From Steroidobacteraceae bacterium (GTDB lineage Bacteria > Pseudomonadota > Gammaproteobacteria > Steroidobacterales > Steroidobacteraceae), in the NCBI GenBank assembly GCA_025451275.1, contig JANWKR010000113.1:1-35884 (forward strand): a stretch of 35,884 bases of DNA, given 5' to 3'. Position numbers and translations under genes: made by a program. Shown piece by piece: positions 24,407 to 32,104 of the stretch (position 1 is the stretch's first letter; the number at the start of each line of letters is the position of its first letter). Below the pieces are notes generated by a model. The model made no database searches. It had not been told where the DNA came from and saw only the letters and a list, made by a program, of their open reading frames with translations.

Positions 24407-24955
24407 ATGAGGTTAGGGGCGATTCTCGCCCTGGCCGGCGCGGCCGCCGTGGCCCGCGGCGACGGCCTGCCGCAGGCGGGGCTGCCGGATGCGCAGGCGG
24501 TGAACCTGCGCAGTCCGCTCGAGGCGCTGCCGACGGTCGACCGGGTCGTGGTGCACAAGTCCGAGCGACGCCTGGTGCTGATGCACGGCGGCAACGTCGT
24601 GCGCGCCTACCACGTGCAGCTGGGGCTCGCCCCGGTCGGGCAGAAGGAGCGCTCGGGCGACTTCCGCACCCCGGAGGGCACCTACCGGCTCGAGCGGCGC
24701 AACCCGCGCAGCGACTACTTCCTGTCGATCCAGGTGTCCTATCCCAACGCCGGGGACCTGCGCAGGGCGCACAAGCGGCACTGGGAGACCGGGGGCTCGA
24801 TCATGATCCACGGCCTGCCCAACCAGCCGCGCCACGACAACGACTACTATGAGAGCCACGACTGGACCGACGGCTGCATCGCCGTGTCCAACGCCGACAT
24901 GACGGAGATCTGGATGCTCACCCCGGACGGCGTGCCGATCGACATCCTGCCCTAG
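24407..24955 (+). CDS. L,D-transpeptidase (YkuD domain)
   Basis: Periplasmic enzyme of the YkuD/ErfK family, forming 3-3 peptidoglycan cross-links or attaching proteins to the wall. From the ATG at 24407 it has 182 residues; this start has AGGA 8 nt upstream and gives a clean signal peptide (MRLGAILALAGAAAVARG). ATGs at 24374 and 24398 are in-frame alternatives. The domain shows VVVHKSERRLVLMHGG, GDFRTPEGTYRLERRN, IMIHGLPNQP with the conserved His, and TDGCIAVSN with the catalytic Cys. The usual Ser/Thr-His/Asp-Gly-Cys becomes T-D-G-C, as in YafK-like members. The ppnN start lies 3 nt after the stop. Confidence 0.92.
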   Translation: MRLGAILALAGAAAVARGDGLPQAGLPDAQAVNLRSPLEALPTVDRVVVHKSERRLVLMHGGNVVRAYHVQLGLAPVGQKERSGDFRTPEGTYRLERRNPRSDYFLSIQVSYPNAGDLRRAHKRHWETGGSIMIHGLPNQPRHDNDYYESHDWTDGCIAVSNADMTEIWMLTPDGVPIDILP

Positions 24956-24958
24956 CCA

Positions 24959-26338
24959 GTGAGCACCGACTTTTCAGAGTTCGTCGACGCGCGCGTCGGG
25001 CCGCGCGGCAGTCTCGAGAACCTGTCCCAGAGCGAGATCGACAAGCTGCTCGACACCGGGCAGGGCGGCCTGTACCCGCTGTTCCGGCGCTGCGCGCTGG
25101 CGGTGCTGAACTCCGGCGCCCCGACCGACAATGCCAAGGAAATCTTCGACCGCTACAAGGACTTCGAGATCCGCATCGTGCGCCACCCGTGGGGGGTGAA
25201 GCTCGAGGTGCAGAACGCCCCGGCCGCCGCCTTCGTCGACGGCGAGATGATCCGCGGCATCAAGGAGCACCTGTTCGCGGTGCTGCGCGACGTGGTGTTC
25301 ATCTCCAACGAGATCATCGCCTCGGGCCGCTTCGACCTGAGCGACCCGGCGGCCATCACCAACGCCGTGTTCCACGTGCTGCGCAACGCCCGCCTGCTCG
25401 ACTACAAGGCGCGGCCGAACCTGGTGGTGTGCTGGGGCGGGCACTCGATCGTCGCCAGCGAATACCAGTACACCAAGAACGTCGGCTACGAGCTGGGCTT
25501 GCGGGGCCTGGACGTGTGCACCGGCTGCGGGCCGGGCGCCATGAAGGGCCCGATGAAGGGCGCCACCATCGGGCACGCCAAGCAGCGCATCGAGCACGGC
25601 CGCTACATCGGCATCACCGAGCCCGGCATCATCGCCGCCGAGCCCCCGAACCCCATCGTGACGCAGCTGGCGATCATGCCGGACATCGAGAAGCGCCTCG
25701 AGGCGTTCGTGCGCATGGCGCACGGCATCGTGGTGTTTCCGGGCGGGGCCGGCACGGCCGAGGAAATCCTGTACCTGGCGGGGATCCTGCTGGACCCGGC
25801 CAACCGCGAGCAGCCGTTCCCGATCGTGCTCACGGGTCCGGCCGAGAGCGCGGACTATTTCGAGCAGATCGGCCGCTTTCTCGCTGCCACCCTGGGGGCG
25901 GATGCCGCGCGGCGCTTCACCATCATCATCGGCGACCCGCCCGAGGTGGCACGGCGCATGGTGCGGGGGATGGATGCGGTGCGCGAGTTCCGCCGCCGGC
26001 ACAACGACTCGTACAACTTCAACTGGCTGCTCTCCATCCGGCGCGAGTTCCAGCAGCCCTTCGAGGTCACGCACGCCAGCATGCGCGCGCTCGAGCTGGG
26101 CCGTGACCAGCCCGTGCACGAGCTGGCCTCGAACCTGCGCCGCGCCTTCTCCGGCATCGTCACCGGCAACGTCAAGGAGTACGGCATCCAGGCGATCGAG
26201 CGCGCCGGGCCGTACGAGCTGTCCGGCGATCCCGCGATCATGCAGCCGCTGGATGAGCTGCTGGCGGCGTTCGTCGCGCAGCGGCGCATGCGCCTGCCCG
26301 GCAGCGCCTATCGCCCGGTGTACCGTCTGGTCGCGTGA
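24959..26338 (+). CDS. ppnN: Pyrimidine/purine nucleotide 5'-monophosphate nucleosidase PpnN (YgdH)
   Basis: LOG-family enzyme splitting nucleoside monophosphates into base and ribose 5-phosphate; in E. coli it is allosterically controlled by (p)ppGpp. The product is 459 residues (E. coli 454). It has the long N-terminal domain (LSQSEIDKLLDTGQGGLYPL), the LOG core with VVCWGGHSIVASE, GCGPGAMKGPMKGA and the PGGxGTxxE motif (FPGGAGTAEE), and the C-terminal domain of the family. The GTG start is 3 nt after the L,D-transpeptidase stop, so the two genes are probably cotranscribed. Confidence 0.94.
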   Translation: MSTDFSEFVDARVGPRGSLENLSQSEIDKLLDTGQGGLYPLFRRCALAVLNSGAPTDNAKEIFDRYKDFEIRIVRHPWGVKLEVQNAPAAAFVDGEMIRGIKEHLFAVLRDVVFISNEIIASGRFDLSDPAAITNAVFHVLRNARLLDYKARPNLVVCWGGHSIVASEYQYTKNVGYELGLRGLDVCTGCGPGAMKGPMKGATIGHAKQRIEHGRYIGITEPGIIAAEPPNPIVTQLAIMPDIEKRLEAFVRMAHGIVVFPGGAGTAEEILYLAGILLDPANREQPFPIVLTGPAESADYFEQIGRFLAATLGADAARRFTIIIGDPPEVARRMVRGMDAVREFRRRHNDSYNFNWLLSIRREFQQPFEVTHASMRALELGRDQPVHELASNLRRAFSGIVTGNVKEYGIQAIERAGPYELSGDPAIMQPLDELLAAFVAQRRMRLPGSAYRPVYRLVA

Positions 26339-26508
26339 GCACGCCGCGCAGTGGCGCGGTGACATAACGCGCGCGCACGCCGCACACTTCTTGAGACCGT
26401 CACGAGAGCTGGGTCCCACCGTATGCGGGTGGCGACATGCCTGTGAACCAGTTCCTGCGGAGCGACGCGGGTTCGCCGTACGCTGCACTTAATCTATAGG
26501 AGCTTCTC

Positions 26509-26769
26509 ATGAGCTCAAGTGACAGGGGACGCGACGACGCGCCCGGCACACAGCGCGAACCGACCCCGGCGGCCACTCCGACCGGCGGCGCGGACGCCTA
26601 TGCGAACTGGCTCGACCGCATGCAGCGCGCCCGTGCCCGCCAGGCGGCCATCACGCGCAACCTGTACACGTGGTCGAACTACAAGAACTGGGCCGACCAG
26701 GTGCGCGACACCTGGGCTCCCGAGTCCGGCACTACCCCGCCGGGCGCCGCCGGCAAGCCCCGCAAGTAA
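26509..26769 (+). CDS. Small hypothetical protein, 86 aa
   Basis: Not recognised. The start is strongly supported by TAGGAG 7 nt before the ATG. The N-terminus (1-27) and C-terminus (71-86) are Pro/Gly/Thr-rich and probably disordered. The centre (30-68) is a predicted helical segment rich in Arg, Trp and Tyr (ANWLDRMQRARARQAAITRN, then LYTWSNYKNWADQVRDTW). No signal peptide or membrane segment. It is convergent to the ParA-like gene. Codon use is like its neighbours. Confidence 0.65.
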   Translation: MSSSDRGRDDAPGTQREPTPAATPTGGADAYANWLDRMQRARARQAAITRNLYTWSNYKNWADQVRDTWAPESGTTPPGAAGKPRK

Positions 26770-26845
26770 CGTCCCGCTGCCGCTTGCGCGATCGGGCGCA
26801 GCGGCTCTTCAGGCACCGTTCAGGAGCCCGTCCTCAGGCTTGATT

Positions 26846-27601
26846 TCAGGCGTTCGCGACCACCGCGGTGAGCGGCGGTGAGGTGGCGGACGGCGAGTCC
26901 TGCTGCGTCTCCTGCCCGCCCGCGGGCGGGCCCTCCCCGGAGGGCCCGGCGGCGGCCTGCGGGTTCAGCCAGGCGATGAGCGGCAGCCACTGCTCGACGT
27001 CTTCCTGCGCGAGGTAGCGCTTCATTTCGTGCACGCCCACGCCGAGCTCGGCGGCGCGCACGTAGTTCTGCGAATCGCGGATGGTGGCGACGATCGGGAT
27101 GCCGAGCGTGTGCAGGAAGCGGATCAGGGCCTGGTAGATGAGGGTGTTGCGGCGGATGCGGTTGGCGACCACGCCGATGCGGTTGTCCTCGCGGTGGATC
27201 TTGGCGATCAGCAGCAGGTCGCGGATGCAGCGCGAGCAGGCGTGGATGTCGATGTCCGAGGGCAGCACCGGCACGATGATCTTGTGCGCGTCGCGCGTCA
27301 TGGCCGGCAGTTCCTGGCCCGGCAGCGCCGCCGGCGTGTCCACCACGACGTGCGTGGCCTCGTCCGGCACGCGCAATTGGAACGCGCGCGTGGTTCGCGT
27401 GTCTTTCTCAAAGGCGGCGATGACGTGAATGGGCGGCTGGCTCGGCTGACGCTTCTTCACCCAGCGCAGCGAGGACCCCTGGGGATCGAAATCCATGAGC
27501 ACGGGTGTATGACCGCGCGAGGCGAGATAGCTGGCGAGATTGATAGCGATGGTCGTCTTGCCGGACCCGCCCTTGGGGTTCAGGACGACTATGCGCTGCA
27601 T
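26846..27601 (-). CDS. ParA/MinD-family ATPase without ParB partner
   Basis: A 251-residue P-loop ATPase. The deviant Walker A is KGGSGKTT (10-17, signature Lys K10 and K15). Walker A' is DFDPQGSSLRW, and the Walker B-like motif is VVVDTPAALPG. SDIDIHACSRCIRD and RIRRNTLIYQAL are also visible. The C-terminus (about 215-251) is Pro/Gly/Ser/Gln-rich and disordered. Such ATPases position plasmids, chromosomes, chemotaxis arrays, carboxysomes or other cargo on the nucleoid. No ParB, MinE or McdB-like partner is evident, unless the convergent 86-aa protein is one. Its target is unknown. Confidence 0.88.
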   Translation of the reverse strand: MQRIVVLNPKGGSGKTTIAINLASYLASRGHTPVLMDFDPQGSSLRWVKKRQPSQPPIHVIAAFEKDTRTTRAFQLRVPDEATHVVVDTPAALPGQELPAMTRDAHKIIVPVLPSDIDIHACSRCIRDLLLIAKIHREDNRIGVVANRIRRNTLIYQALIRFLHTLGIPIVATIRDSQNYVRAAELGVGVHEMKRYLAQEDVEQWLPLIAWLNPQAAAGPSGEGPPAGGQETQQDSPSATSPPLTAVVANA

Positions 27602-27749
27602 GGTGGCGATGTTCTGTCACATCCGCGCAGTGACGCGGTTCGCGGCCAAGCCTACGCAGCCCACAGTTCCCCTGCAAGCGAGTGCGCACGCGGTGCGAGT
27701 GTGAGCGCGCGCACGCCAGCGCGCCGCGGCCTTACGTAGATTGCTCGCC

Positions 27750-27941
27750 GTGGAAGAGTTCTTTCTGCATCTGTGGGACGAATGGGACGACCTGGTCGGC
27801 GCGTGTCGCCACGTGGCGACCTCGACCGCCTCGGAGGTGCTGGCCGCCGCCGTGCCCGCCATCACCGCCGCCGCCGGCGCGCTCCTGGCCGGGGCGACGC
27901 TGCTGCTCGCCCACCGCCACCTTCTGAACCTCACCGTCTAG
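27750..27941 (+). CDS. Small membrane protein, hypothetical
   Basis: A 63-residue reading frame starting GTG (TTG at 27741 would add three residues). The N-terminal half is acidic and aromatic (VEEFFLHLWDEWDDLVGACR). The C-terminal half is one hydrophobic segment (AAVPAITAAAGALLAGATLL). No clear SD. It lies divergent from the ParA-like gene and 110 bp before htpG. The amphipathic plus TM architecture is more protein-like than chance, but it could still be spurious. Confidence 0.4.
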   Translation: MEEFFLHLWDEWDDLVGACRHVATSTASEVLAAAVPAITAAAGALLAGATLLLAHRHLLNLTV

Positions 27942-27983
27942 CACGCGCCCGCGGCCCGCCAGGGGCCCGCGCCGCACGCGGCG

Positions 27984-28011
27984 CTTGAAAATTCCGTGCC
28001 GATTCCCATGA
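27984..28011 (+). promoter_or_regulatory. Sigma32-like heat-shock promoter of htpG
   Basis: CTTGAAA, a 13-nt spacer, then TCCCATGA. Both elements are close to the sigma32 consensus (CTTGAAA, CCCCATnT). It lies about 40 nt before the htpG ATG, exactly where a heat-shock promoter would be expected. Confidence 0.65.
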
Positions 28012-28051
28012 TCGCCGCTCTGGCGCTGGCGAAACTGACGCGGAACTCCCC

Positions 28052-29971
28052 ATGGCATCGACCACCGACACCCCCGCCGCGGGCGCGCGCGAAACCCACG
28101 GCTTCCAGGCCGAGGTCCGCGAGCTGCTGCGCCTCATGATCCATTCCCTGTACAGCCACAGGGAGATCTTCCTGCGCGAGCTCATCTCCAACGCCTCGGA
28201 CGCCTGCGACCGGCTGCGCTTCGCCGCCATCGCCGACAGCGCCCTGCTGGCGCAGGACCCGGAGCTCGGCATCAGGATCGACGCCGACGCCGGCGCCGGC
28301 ACCGTGACCATCACCGACAACGGCATCGGCATGACGCGCGCGGAGGCGATCGCCAACCTGGGCACCATCGCGCGCTCGGGCACGCGCGAGTTCTTCCGCT
28401 CGCTGTCGGGGGATGAGCAGAAGGCCTCGGCGCTGATCGGCCAGTTCGGCGTCGGCTTCTACTCCGCCTTCATCGTCGCCGAGCGCGTCGAGGTGCGCTC
28501 GCGCAAGGCCGGCGCCGCCGCGGAAGAGGGCGTGCGCTGGGAGTCGGGCGCCGACGGCGACTTCACGGTCGAGACCGTGACGCTGCCGGAGCGCGGCACC
28601 GCGGTCACCCTGCACCTGAAGGCCGACGCCAAAGAGTTCGCCGACGCCTTCCGGCTGCGCAGCCTCATCCGCCGCTACTCCGACCACATCGGCTTCCCGG
28701 TGCGCATGCGCAAGGAGGGCGAGGCCTCGCTCGAGTACGAGGTGGTCAACCAGGCCAAGGCGCTGTGGACCCTGCCGCGCAGCGAGATCCCGGCCGAGGA
28801 CTACAAGCAGTTCTACCAGTACGTGGCCCACGACTTCACCGACCCGCTCGCCTGGAGCCACAACAAGGTCGAGGGCAAGCGCGAGTACACGAGCCTGCTG
28901 TACGTGCCGGCGCGCGCCCCGTTCGACCTGTGGCAGCGCGACGCGGCGCGCGGCCTGAAGCTCTACGTGCGGCGCGTGTTCATCATGGACGACGCCGAGC
29001 AGTTCCTGCCGCTGTACCTGCGCTTCGTGAAGGGCGTGGTCGACTCGAGCGACCTGCCGCTGAACGTCTCGCGCGAGATCCTGCAGCAGGACCCGGAGGT
29101 CGAGGCCATCCGGGCCGGCCTCACCAAGCGGGTGCTCGACCTGCTCGGGCGCCTCGCCAAGGACGAGCCGGACAAGTACGCCACCTTCTGGAAGGAATTC
29201 GGCGCGGTGCTGAAGGAGGGCGTCGCGCAGGACCAGGCCAACCAGGCGGCCATCCTGCCGCTGCTGCGCTTCGCCAGCACCCGCGAGTCGCACGACACCC
29301 CCACGGTGAGCCTCGCCGAGTACGTGGCGCGCATGCAGCCGGGCCAGGAGCGCATCTACTACGTGATCGCCGAGAGCCTGGCCGCGGCACGCGGCAGCCC
29401 CGCCATCGAGCGGCTGAAGGAGCGCGGGCTCGAGGTGCTGCTGCTCGCCGAGCGCATCGACGAGTGGATCATGGGGCAGCTGGACGCCTTCGAGGGCAAG
29501 CGCTTCAAGGACGCCACGCGCGGCGACCTCGGGCTGGGCACCCTGGCCAGCGCCGCCGACCGCACGCAGTACGACGCCGAGCTCAAGGAGAGCAAGGGAC
29601 TGCTCAAGCGCATCAAGGACGCCCTGGGCGAGCGCGTCACCGAGGTGCGGGTGAGCGAGCGCCTCAAGGAGTCGCCGGCGTGCCTGGTGCTCGGCGAGAA
29701 CGACCTGACCGAGCAGATGCGGCGCATCCTCGCCGCCACCGGCCAGAAGGCGCCCGAGGTCCACCCGGTGTTCGAGATCAACGTCGGCCACCCGCTGGTG
29801 AAGTACCTGGACGCGGTCTCGAACCCGGCGGAGTTCACCGAGCTCGCGCAGCTGCTGTTCGACCAGGCGGCGCTCGCCGAGGGGACCCCGCTCGCCAACG
29901 CGCCCGAGTACGTGCAGCGCCTCAACCGCCTGCTGGTGCGGCTCGCCGCGCCCGCCGCGCCGGCGGCCTGA
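28052..29971 (+). CDS. htpG: Molecular chaperone HtpG (Hsp90)
   Basis: ATP-dependent Hsp90 homologue of 639 residues (E. coli 624). The GHKL ATPase domain has REIFLRELISNASDACDRL with the catalytic Glu/Asn, ITDNGIGMTRAEAI and the lid GQFGVGFYSAFIVAE. The middle domain (about 230-500) has LYVRRVFIMDD, PLYLRFVKGVVDSSDLPLNV and SREILQQ. The C-terminal dimerisation domain is complete (HPVFEINVGHPLVKYL). There is no strong SD. The sigma32-like promoter upstream fits its heat induction in other bacteria. Confidence 0.97.
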   Translation: MASTTDTPAAGARETHGFQAEVRELLRLMIHSLYSHREIFLRELISNASDACDRLRFAAIADSALLAQDPELGIRIDADAGAGTVTITDNGIGMTRAEAIANLGTIARSGTREFFRSLSGDEQKASALIGQFGVGFYSAFIVAERVEVRSRKAGAAAEEGVRWESGADGDFTVETVTLPERGTAVTLHLKADAKEFADAFRLRSLIRRYSDHIGFPVRMRKEGEASLEYEVVNQAKALWTLPRSEIPAEDYKQFYQYVAHDFTDPLAWSHNKVEGKREYTSLLYVPARAPFDLWQRDAARGLKLYVRRVFIMDDAEQFLPLYLRFVKGVVDSSDLPLNVSREILQQDPEVEAIRAGLTKRVLDLLGRLAKDEPDKYATFWKEFGAVLKEGVAQDQANQAAILPLLRFASTRESHDTPTVSLAEYVARMQPGQERIYYVIAESLAAARGSPAIERLKERGLEVLLLAERIDEWIMGQLDAFEGKRFKDATRGDLGLGTLASAADRTQYDAELKESKGLLKRIKDALGERVTEVRVSERLKESPACLVLGENDLTEQMRRILAATGQKAPEVHPVFEINVGHPLVKYLDAVSNPAEFTELAQLLFDQAALAEGTPLANAPEYVQRLNRLLVRLAAPAAPAA

Positions 29972-29975
29972 GCTG

Positions 29976-30620
29976 GTGGTGAAGCCGCCCGCCGCCGAGC
30001 GGCTGATGCTCCCAGGTCCGGCCGGAGCGCTCGAGACCCTCCTCGAGACCCCCGCCGACGCCGCGGCACCGCCCCGCGCGGTCGCGGTGGTCTGCCACCC
30101 GCATCCTTTGTTCGGCGGCACGCTCGACAACAAGGTGGTGTGGACGGTGGCGCGCGCCTTCCGGCAGCTGGGCGCGCCGGCGCTGCGCTTCAACGTCCGC
30201 GGCGTCGGCCACAGCGCCGGCGCCTACGACGACGGCCGCGGCGAGACCGACGACCTCGCGGCCGTCATCGGCTACGCGCGCGGGCGCTGGCCGCAGGCGG
30301 CGCTGTGGCTGGGCGGCTTCTCCTTCGGCGGGGTGGTGGCGCTGCGCGCGGCGGCCGCAGCGCACCCGCAGCGCCTGGTGCTCATCGCCCCGGGCATCAA
30401 CAAGATCGACGTGACGCAGGCGCCGCCGCCGCCGTGCCCGTGGCTCCTGGTGCAGGGCGATGCCGACGAGGTCGTGCCCGCTCCGGCGGTGCTCGCCTGG
30501 GCGCAGGGCGTCACGCCTGCGCCCACCATCCGGGTGCTGCCGGGCGCCGGCCACTTCTTCCACGGCCGCATCCACGAGCTGCGCGATGCCGTGCTGGAAT
30601 TCATGGCGCAGGCCGCCTAG
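29976..30620 (+). CDS. Alpha/beta hydrolase, COG2945 type
   Basis: A 214-residue cytoplasmic alpha/beta hydrolase. The family signature HPHPLFGGTLDNKVV lies near 47-61. It has RFNVRGVGHSAG, the nucleophile elbow GGFSFGG, and a C-terminal His in PGAGHFFHGR. Such small hydrolases are widespread but functionally undefined. It starts with tandem GTG codons (29976 or 29979), 4 nt after the htpG stop, so it is probably cotranscribed with htpG. Confidence 0.88.
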   Translation: MVKPPAAERLMLPGPAGALETLLETPADAAAPPRAVAVVCHPHPLFGGTLDNKVVWTVARAFRQLGAPALRFNVRGVGHSAGAYDDGRGETDDLAAVIGYARGRWPQAALWLGGFSFGGVVALRAAAAAHPQRLVLIAPGINKIDVTQAPPPPCPWLLVQGDADEVVPAPAVLAWAQGVTPAPTIRVLPGAGHFFHGRIHELRDAVLEFMAQAA

Positions 30621-30707
30621 CGCCCGTCGCCGCCTTGAGACAGCCTCCGCCGCCGCGGCCGCGGGCTACACTGCGCTTGTCGATTTTTCAGGAGGAGAAC
30701 TACGCGA

Positions 30708-31370
30708 ATGAGAAAGATCCACACAAGTGGAGGTGCGCTGCTGCTCGCCTACCTCAGCGCCTGCGTCCCGGTGCAGCAGGCGGCCACCAGCCCCGACTAC
30801 CACAAGACCCGTACCGGGGCCGGCATCGGCGCCGGCGTCGGCGCGGTGGTCGGTCTTCTGACCCGGGGCGACAAGTTCCAGAACGCCCTCATCGGCGCCG
30901 CGATCGGCGGCGTGGCCGGCGGCGCCATCGGCAACTACCAGGACCGGCAGGAGGCGGCGCTGCGCGCCAAGATGGCCGGCACCGGGGTCGAGGTGGTGCG
31001 CAAGGATGACAACATCACCCTCGACATGCCGGGCGGCGTCACCTTCGCCAGCAACAGCGCCGACCTGAATGCGAGCTTCTACCCGGTGCTCGACAAGGTC
31101 AGCGGCACCCTGGTGCAGTACGACCAGACCATGGTGGAGGTGGCGGGGCACACCGACTCGGTCGGCAGCGTGGAGTACAACCAGGCGCTGTCGCAGCGCC
31201 GCGCCCAGTCGGTGGCGGCGTACCTGACCAGCCGCGGGGTGCGTAGTGCGCGCCTGATAGTGGTCGGCGACGGCGAGAACCATCCGGTCGCCTCCAACGA
31301 CACCCCGGAGGGACGGGCGCAGAACCGTCGGGTCGAGCTCACCATCGTGCCGGTGGCCAAGCAGGGCTGA
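30708..31370 (+). CDS. OmpA-family lipoprotein with glycine zipper
   Basis: A 220-residue outer-membrane lipoprotein of the YiaD/Pal-like group. The lipobox is LSAC with C19. A glycine-zipper segment runs about 37-72 (GAGIGAGVGAVVG, GAAIGGVAGGAIG). The OmpA-like peptidoglycan-binding domain (about 100-215) has VTFASNSADLN, VEVAGHTDSVGSVEYNQALS, QRRAQSV and NRRVEL. The SD is excellent (AGGAGGAG before the ATG). A terminator shared with the convergent HU-like gene follows directly. Confidence 0.92.
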   Translation: MRKIHTSGGALLLAYLSACVPVQQAATSPDYHKTRTGAGIGAGVGAVVGLLTRGDKFQNALIGAAIGGVAGGAIGNYQDRQEAALRAKMAGTGVEVVRKDDNITLDMPGGVTFASNSADLNASFYPVLDKVSGTLVQYDQTMVEVAGHTDSVGSVEYNQALSQRRAQSVAAYLTSRGVRSARLIVVGDGENHPVASNDTPEGRAQNRRVELTIVPVAKQG

Positions 31371-31385
31371 CGCGTCGCTGCAAAG

Positions 31386-31423
31386 CAAAAAGCCCGGCGG
31401 GAGCTGTGCTCGCGCCGGGCTTT
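31386..31423. terminator. Bidirectional rho-independent terminator
   Basis: AAAGCCCGGC ... GCCGGGCTTT with a 15-nt loop region. A-rich on the left and T-rich on the right, so it serves the lipoprotein gene (+) and the HU-like gene (-). The plus strand has only TTT after the stem; the minus strand has TTTTT. Confidence 0.8.
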
Positions 31424-31450
31424 CGTCCCGCGAATCCGCGGGCAGGCGAA

Positions 31451-31765
31451 TCAGGAGTTGACCATCCCCTTCAGGCTCTTCAGGGCCATGACGCGCACCT
31501 TCTTGCTCGCCGGCTTGGCCTTGAACATCATCTTCTCGCCGGTGAACGGGTTGACACCCTCGCGGGCCTTGGTCGCCGGCTTCTTCACGACCTTCATCTT
31601 CAGCAGGCCGGGCATGGTGAACAGGCCGTTGCCGCGCAGGCTCTTCTTGATCACGCCACCCAGCGAGTCGAAAACGCTTCCGACCTGCTTGCGGGAGAGC
31701 CCGGTGTCTTTGGAGATGCTTGTCAGGACTTCCGACTTCGTCGGTGCGCCACCCTTTTTCGCCAT
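31451..31765 (-). CDS. HU-family DNA-binding protein
   Basis: A 104-residue HU/IHF-type nucleoid protein with the helical dimer part (PTKSEVLTSISKDTGLSRKQ, then VGSVFDSLGGVIKKSL) and the beta-arm region. The arm tip, usually RNPxTG, reads GVNPFTGEKMMFKAKPASKK. It carries a short basic N-terminal extension (MAKKGGAPT) absent from HU-alpha and HU-beta, and is about 14 residues longer. This matches a distinct HU-like subgroup, so I give no hup symbol. The SD (AGGAG, 9 nt) supports the start. An ATCGCGAT palindrome lies directly before the ATG. Confidence 0.9.
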   Translation of the reverse strand: MAKKGGAPTKSEVLTSISKDTGLSRKQVGSVFDSLGGVIKKSLRGNGLFTMPGLLKMKVVKKPATKAREGVNPFTGEKMMFKAKPASKKVRVMALKSLKGMVNS

Positions 31766-31841
31766 ATCGCGATACTCCTAGAGGAATTTAGTGTTGCCAA
31801 ACACGCGTGCATGCGCACCGTGCGATGAGAATCGGGGCGGG

Positions 31842-31869
31842 AAAATAGCACATGCGCGCGCGTACGCAA
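31842..31869 (-). promoter_or_regulatory. Candidate sigma70 promoter of the HU-like gene
   Basis: TTGCGT, a 16-nt spacer, then TATTTT on the minus strand (-10 matches at 4/6). It gives a leader of about 75 nt. Confidence 0.4.
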
Positions 31870-31923
31870 GCGCTTTTTTGTGTTCGGGTGTTGCGAAAAT
31901 GCCTTTTTTTCAGGGGTTTTCCC

Positions 31924-31992
31924 GCACCGCGCACTTGAAGCGGTGCGCCACAGCGGCCGCGGCGCGCGACATGGCACGCGTGCCGCGGCCGC
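31924..31992. repeat. Two strong adjacent hairpins in the HU-yggT intergenic region
   Basis: Hairpin 1: GCACCGC / GCGGTGC (7-bp perfect stem, 9-nt spacer, 31924-31946). Hairpin 2: GCGGCCGCGGCGCGCG pairs with the 31977-31992 arm over 16 positions (11 bp, one G.U on the plus strand, 4 bp), loop acatggca. The 31766-32104 gap (339 bp) holds no gene. No T-run follows either hairpin, so they are not ordinary terminators. The 16-nt left arm also occurs at 21684-21699, but the sequence is very GC-simple. Confidence 0.5.
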
Positions 31993-32104
31993 GCCAATGC
32001 TCTGATTCTCGGTGCGAAGTCGGCGCTAAGCGCGTGTTCCGGCAGCAGCTGCAGCCGCGGCACGCGCGCAGCTCAAGCACGCGCACGCGGCAAAAACACC
32101 ACGG

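Noticed and set aside
27938..30193. 751-codon minus-strand open frame opposite htpG
   Set aside because: Shadow of htpG and the next hydrolase; no recognisable domain.
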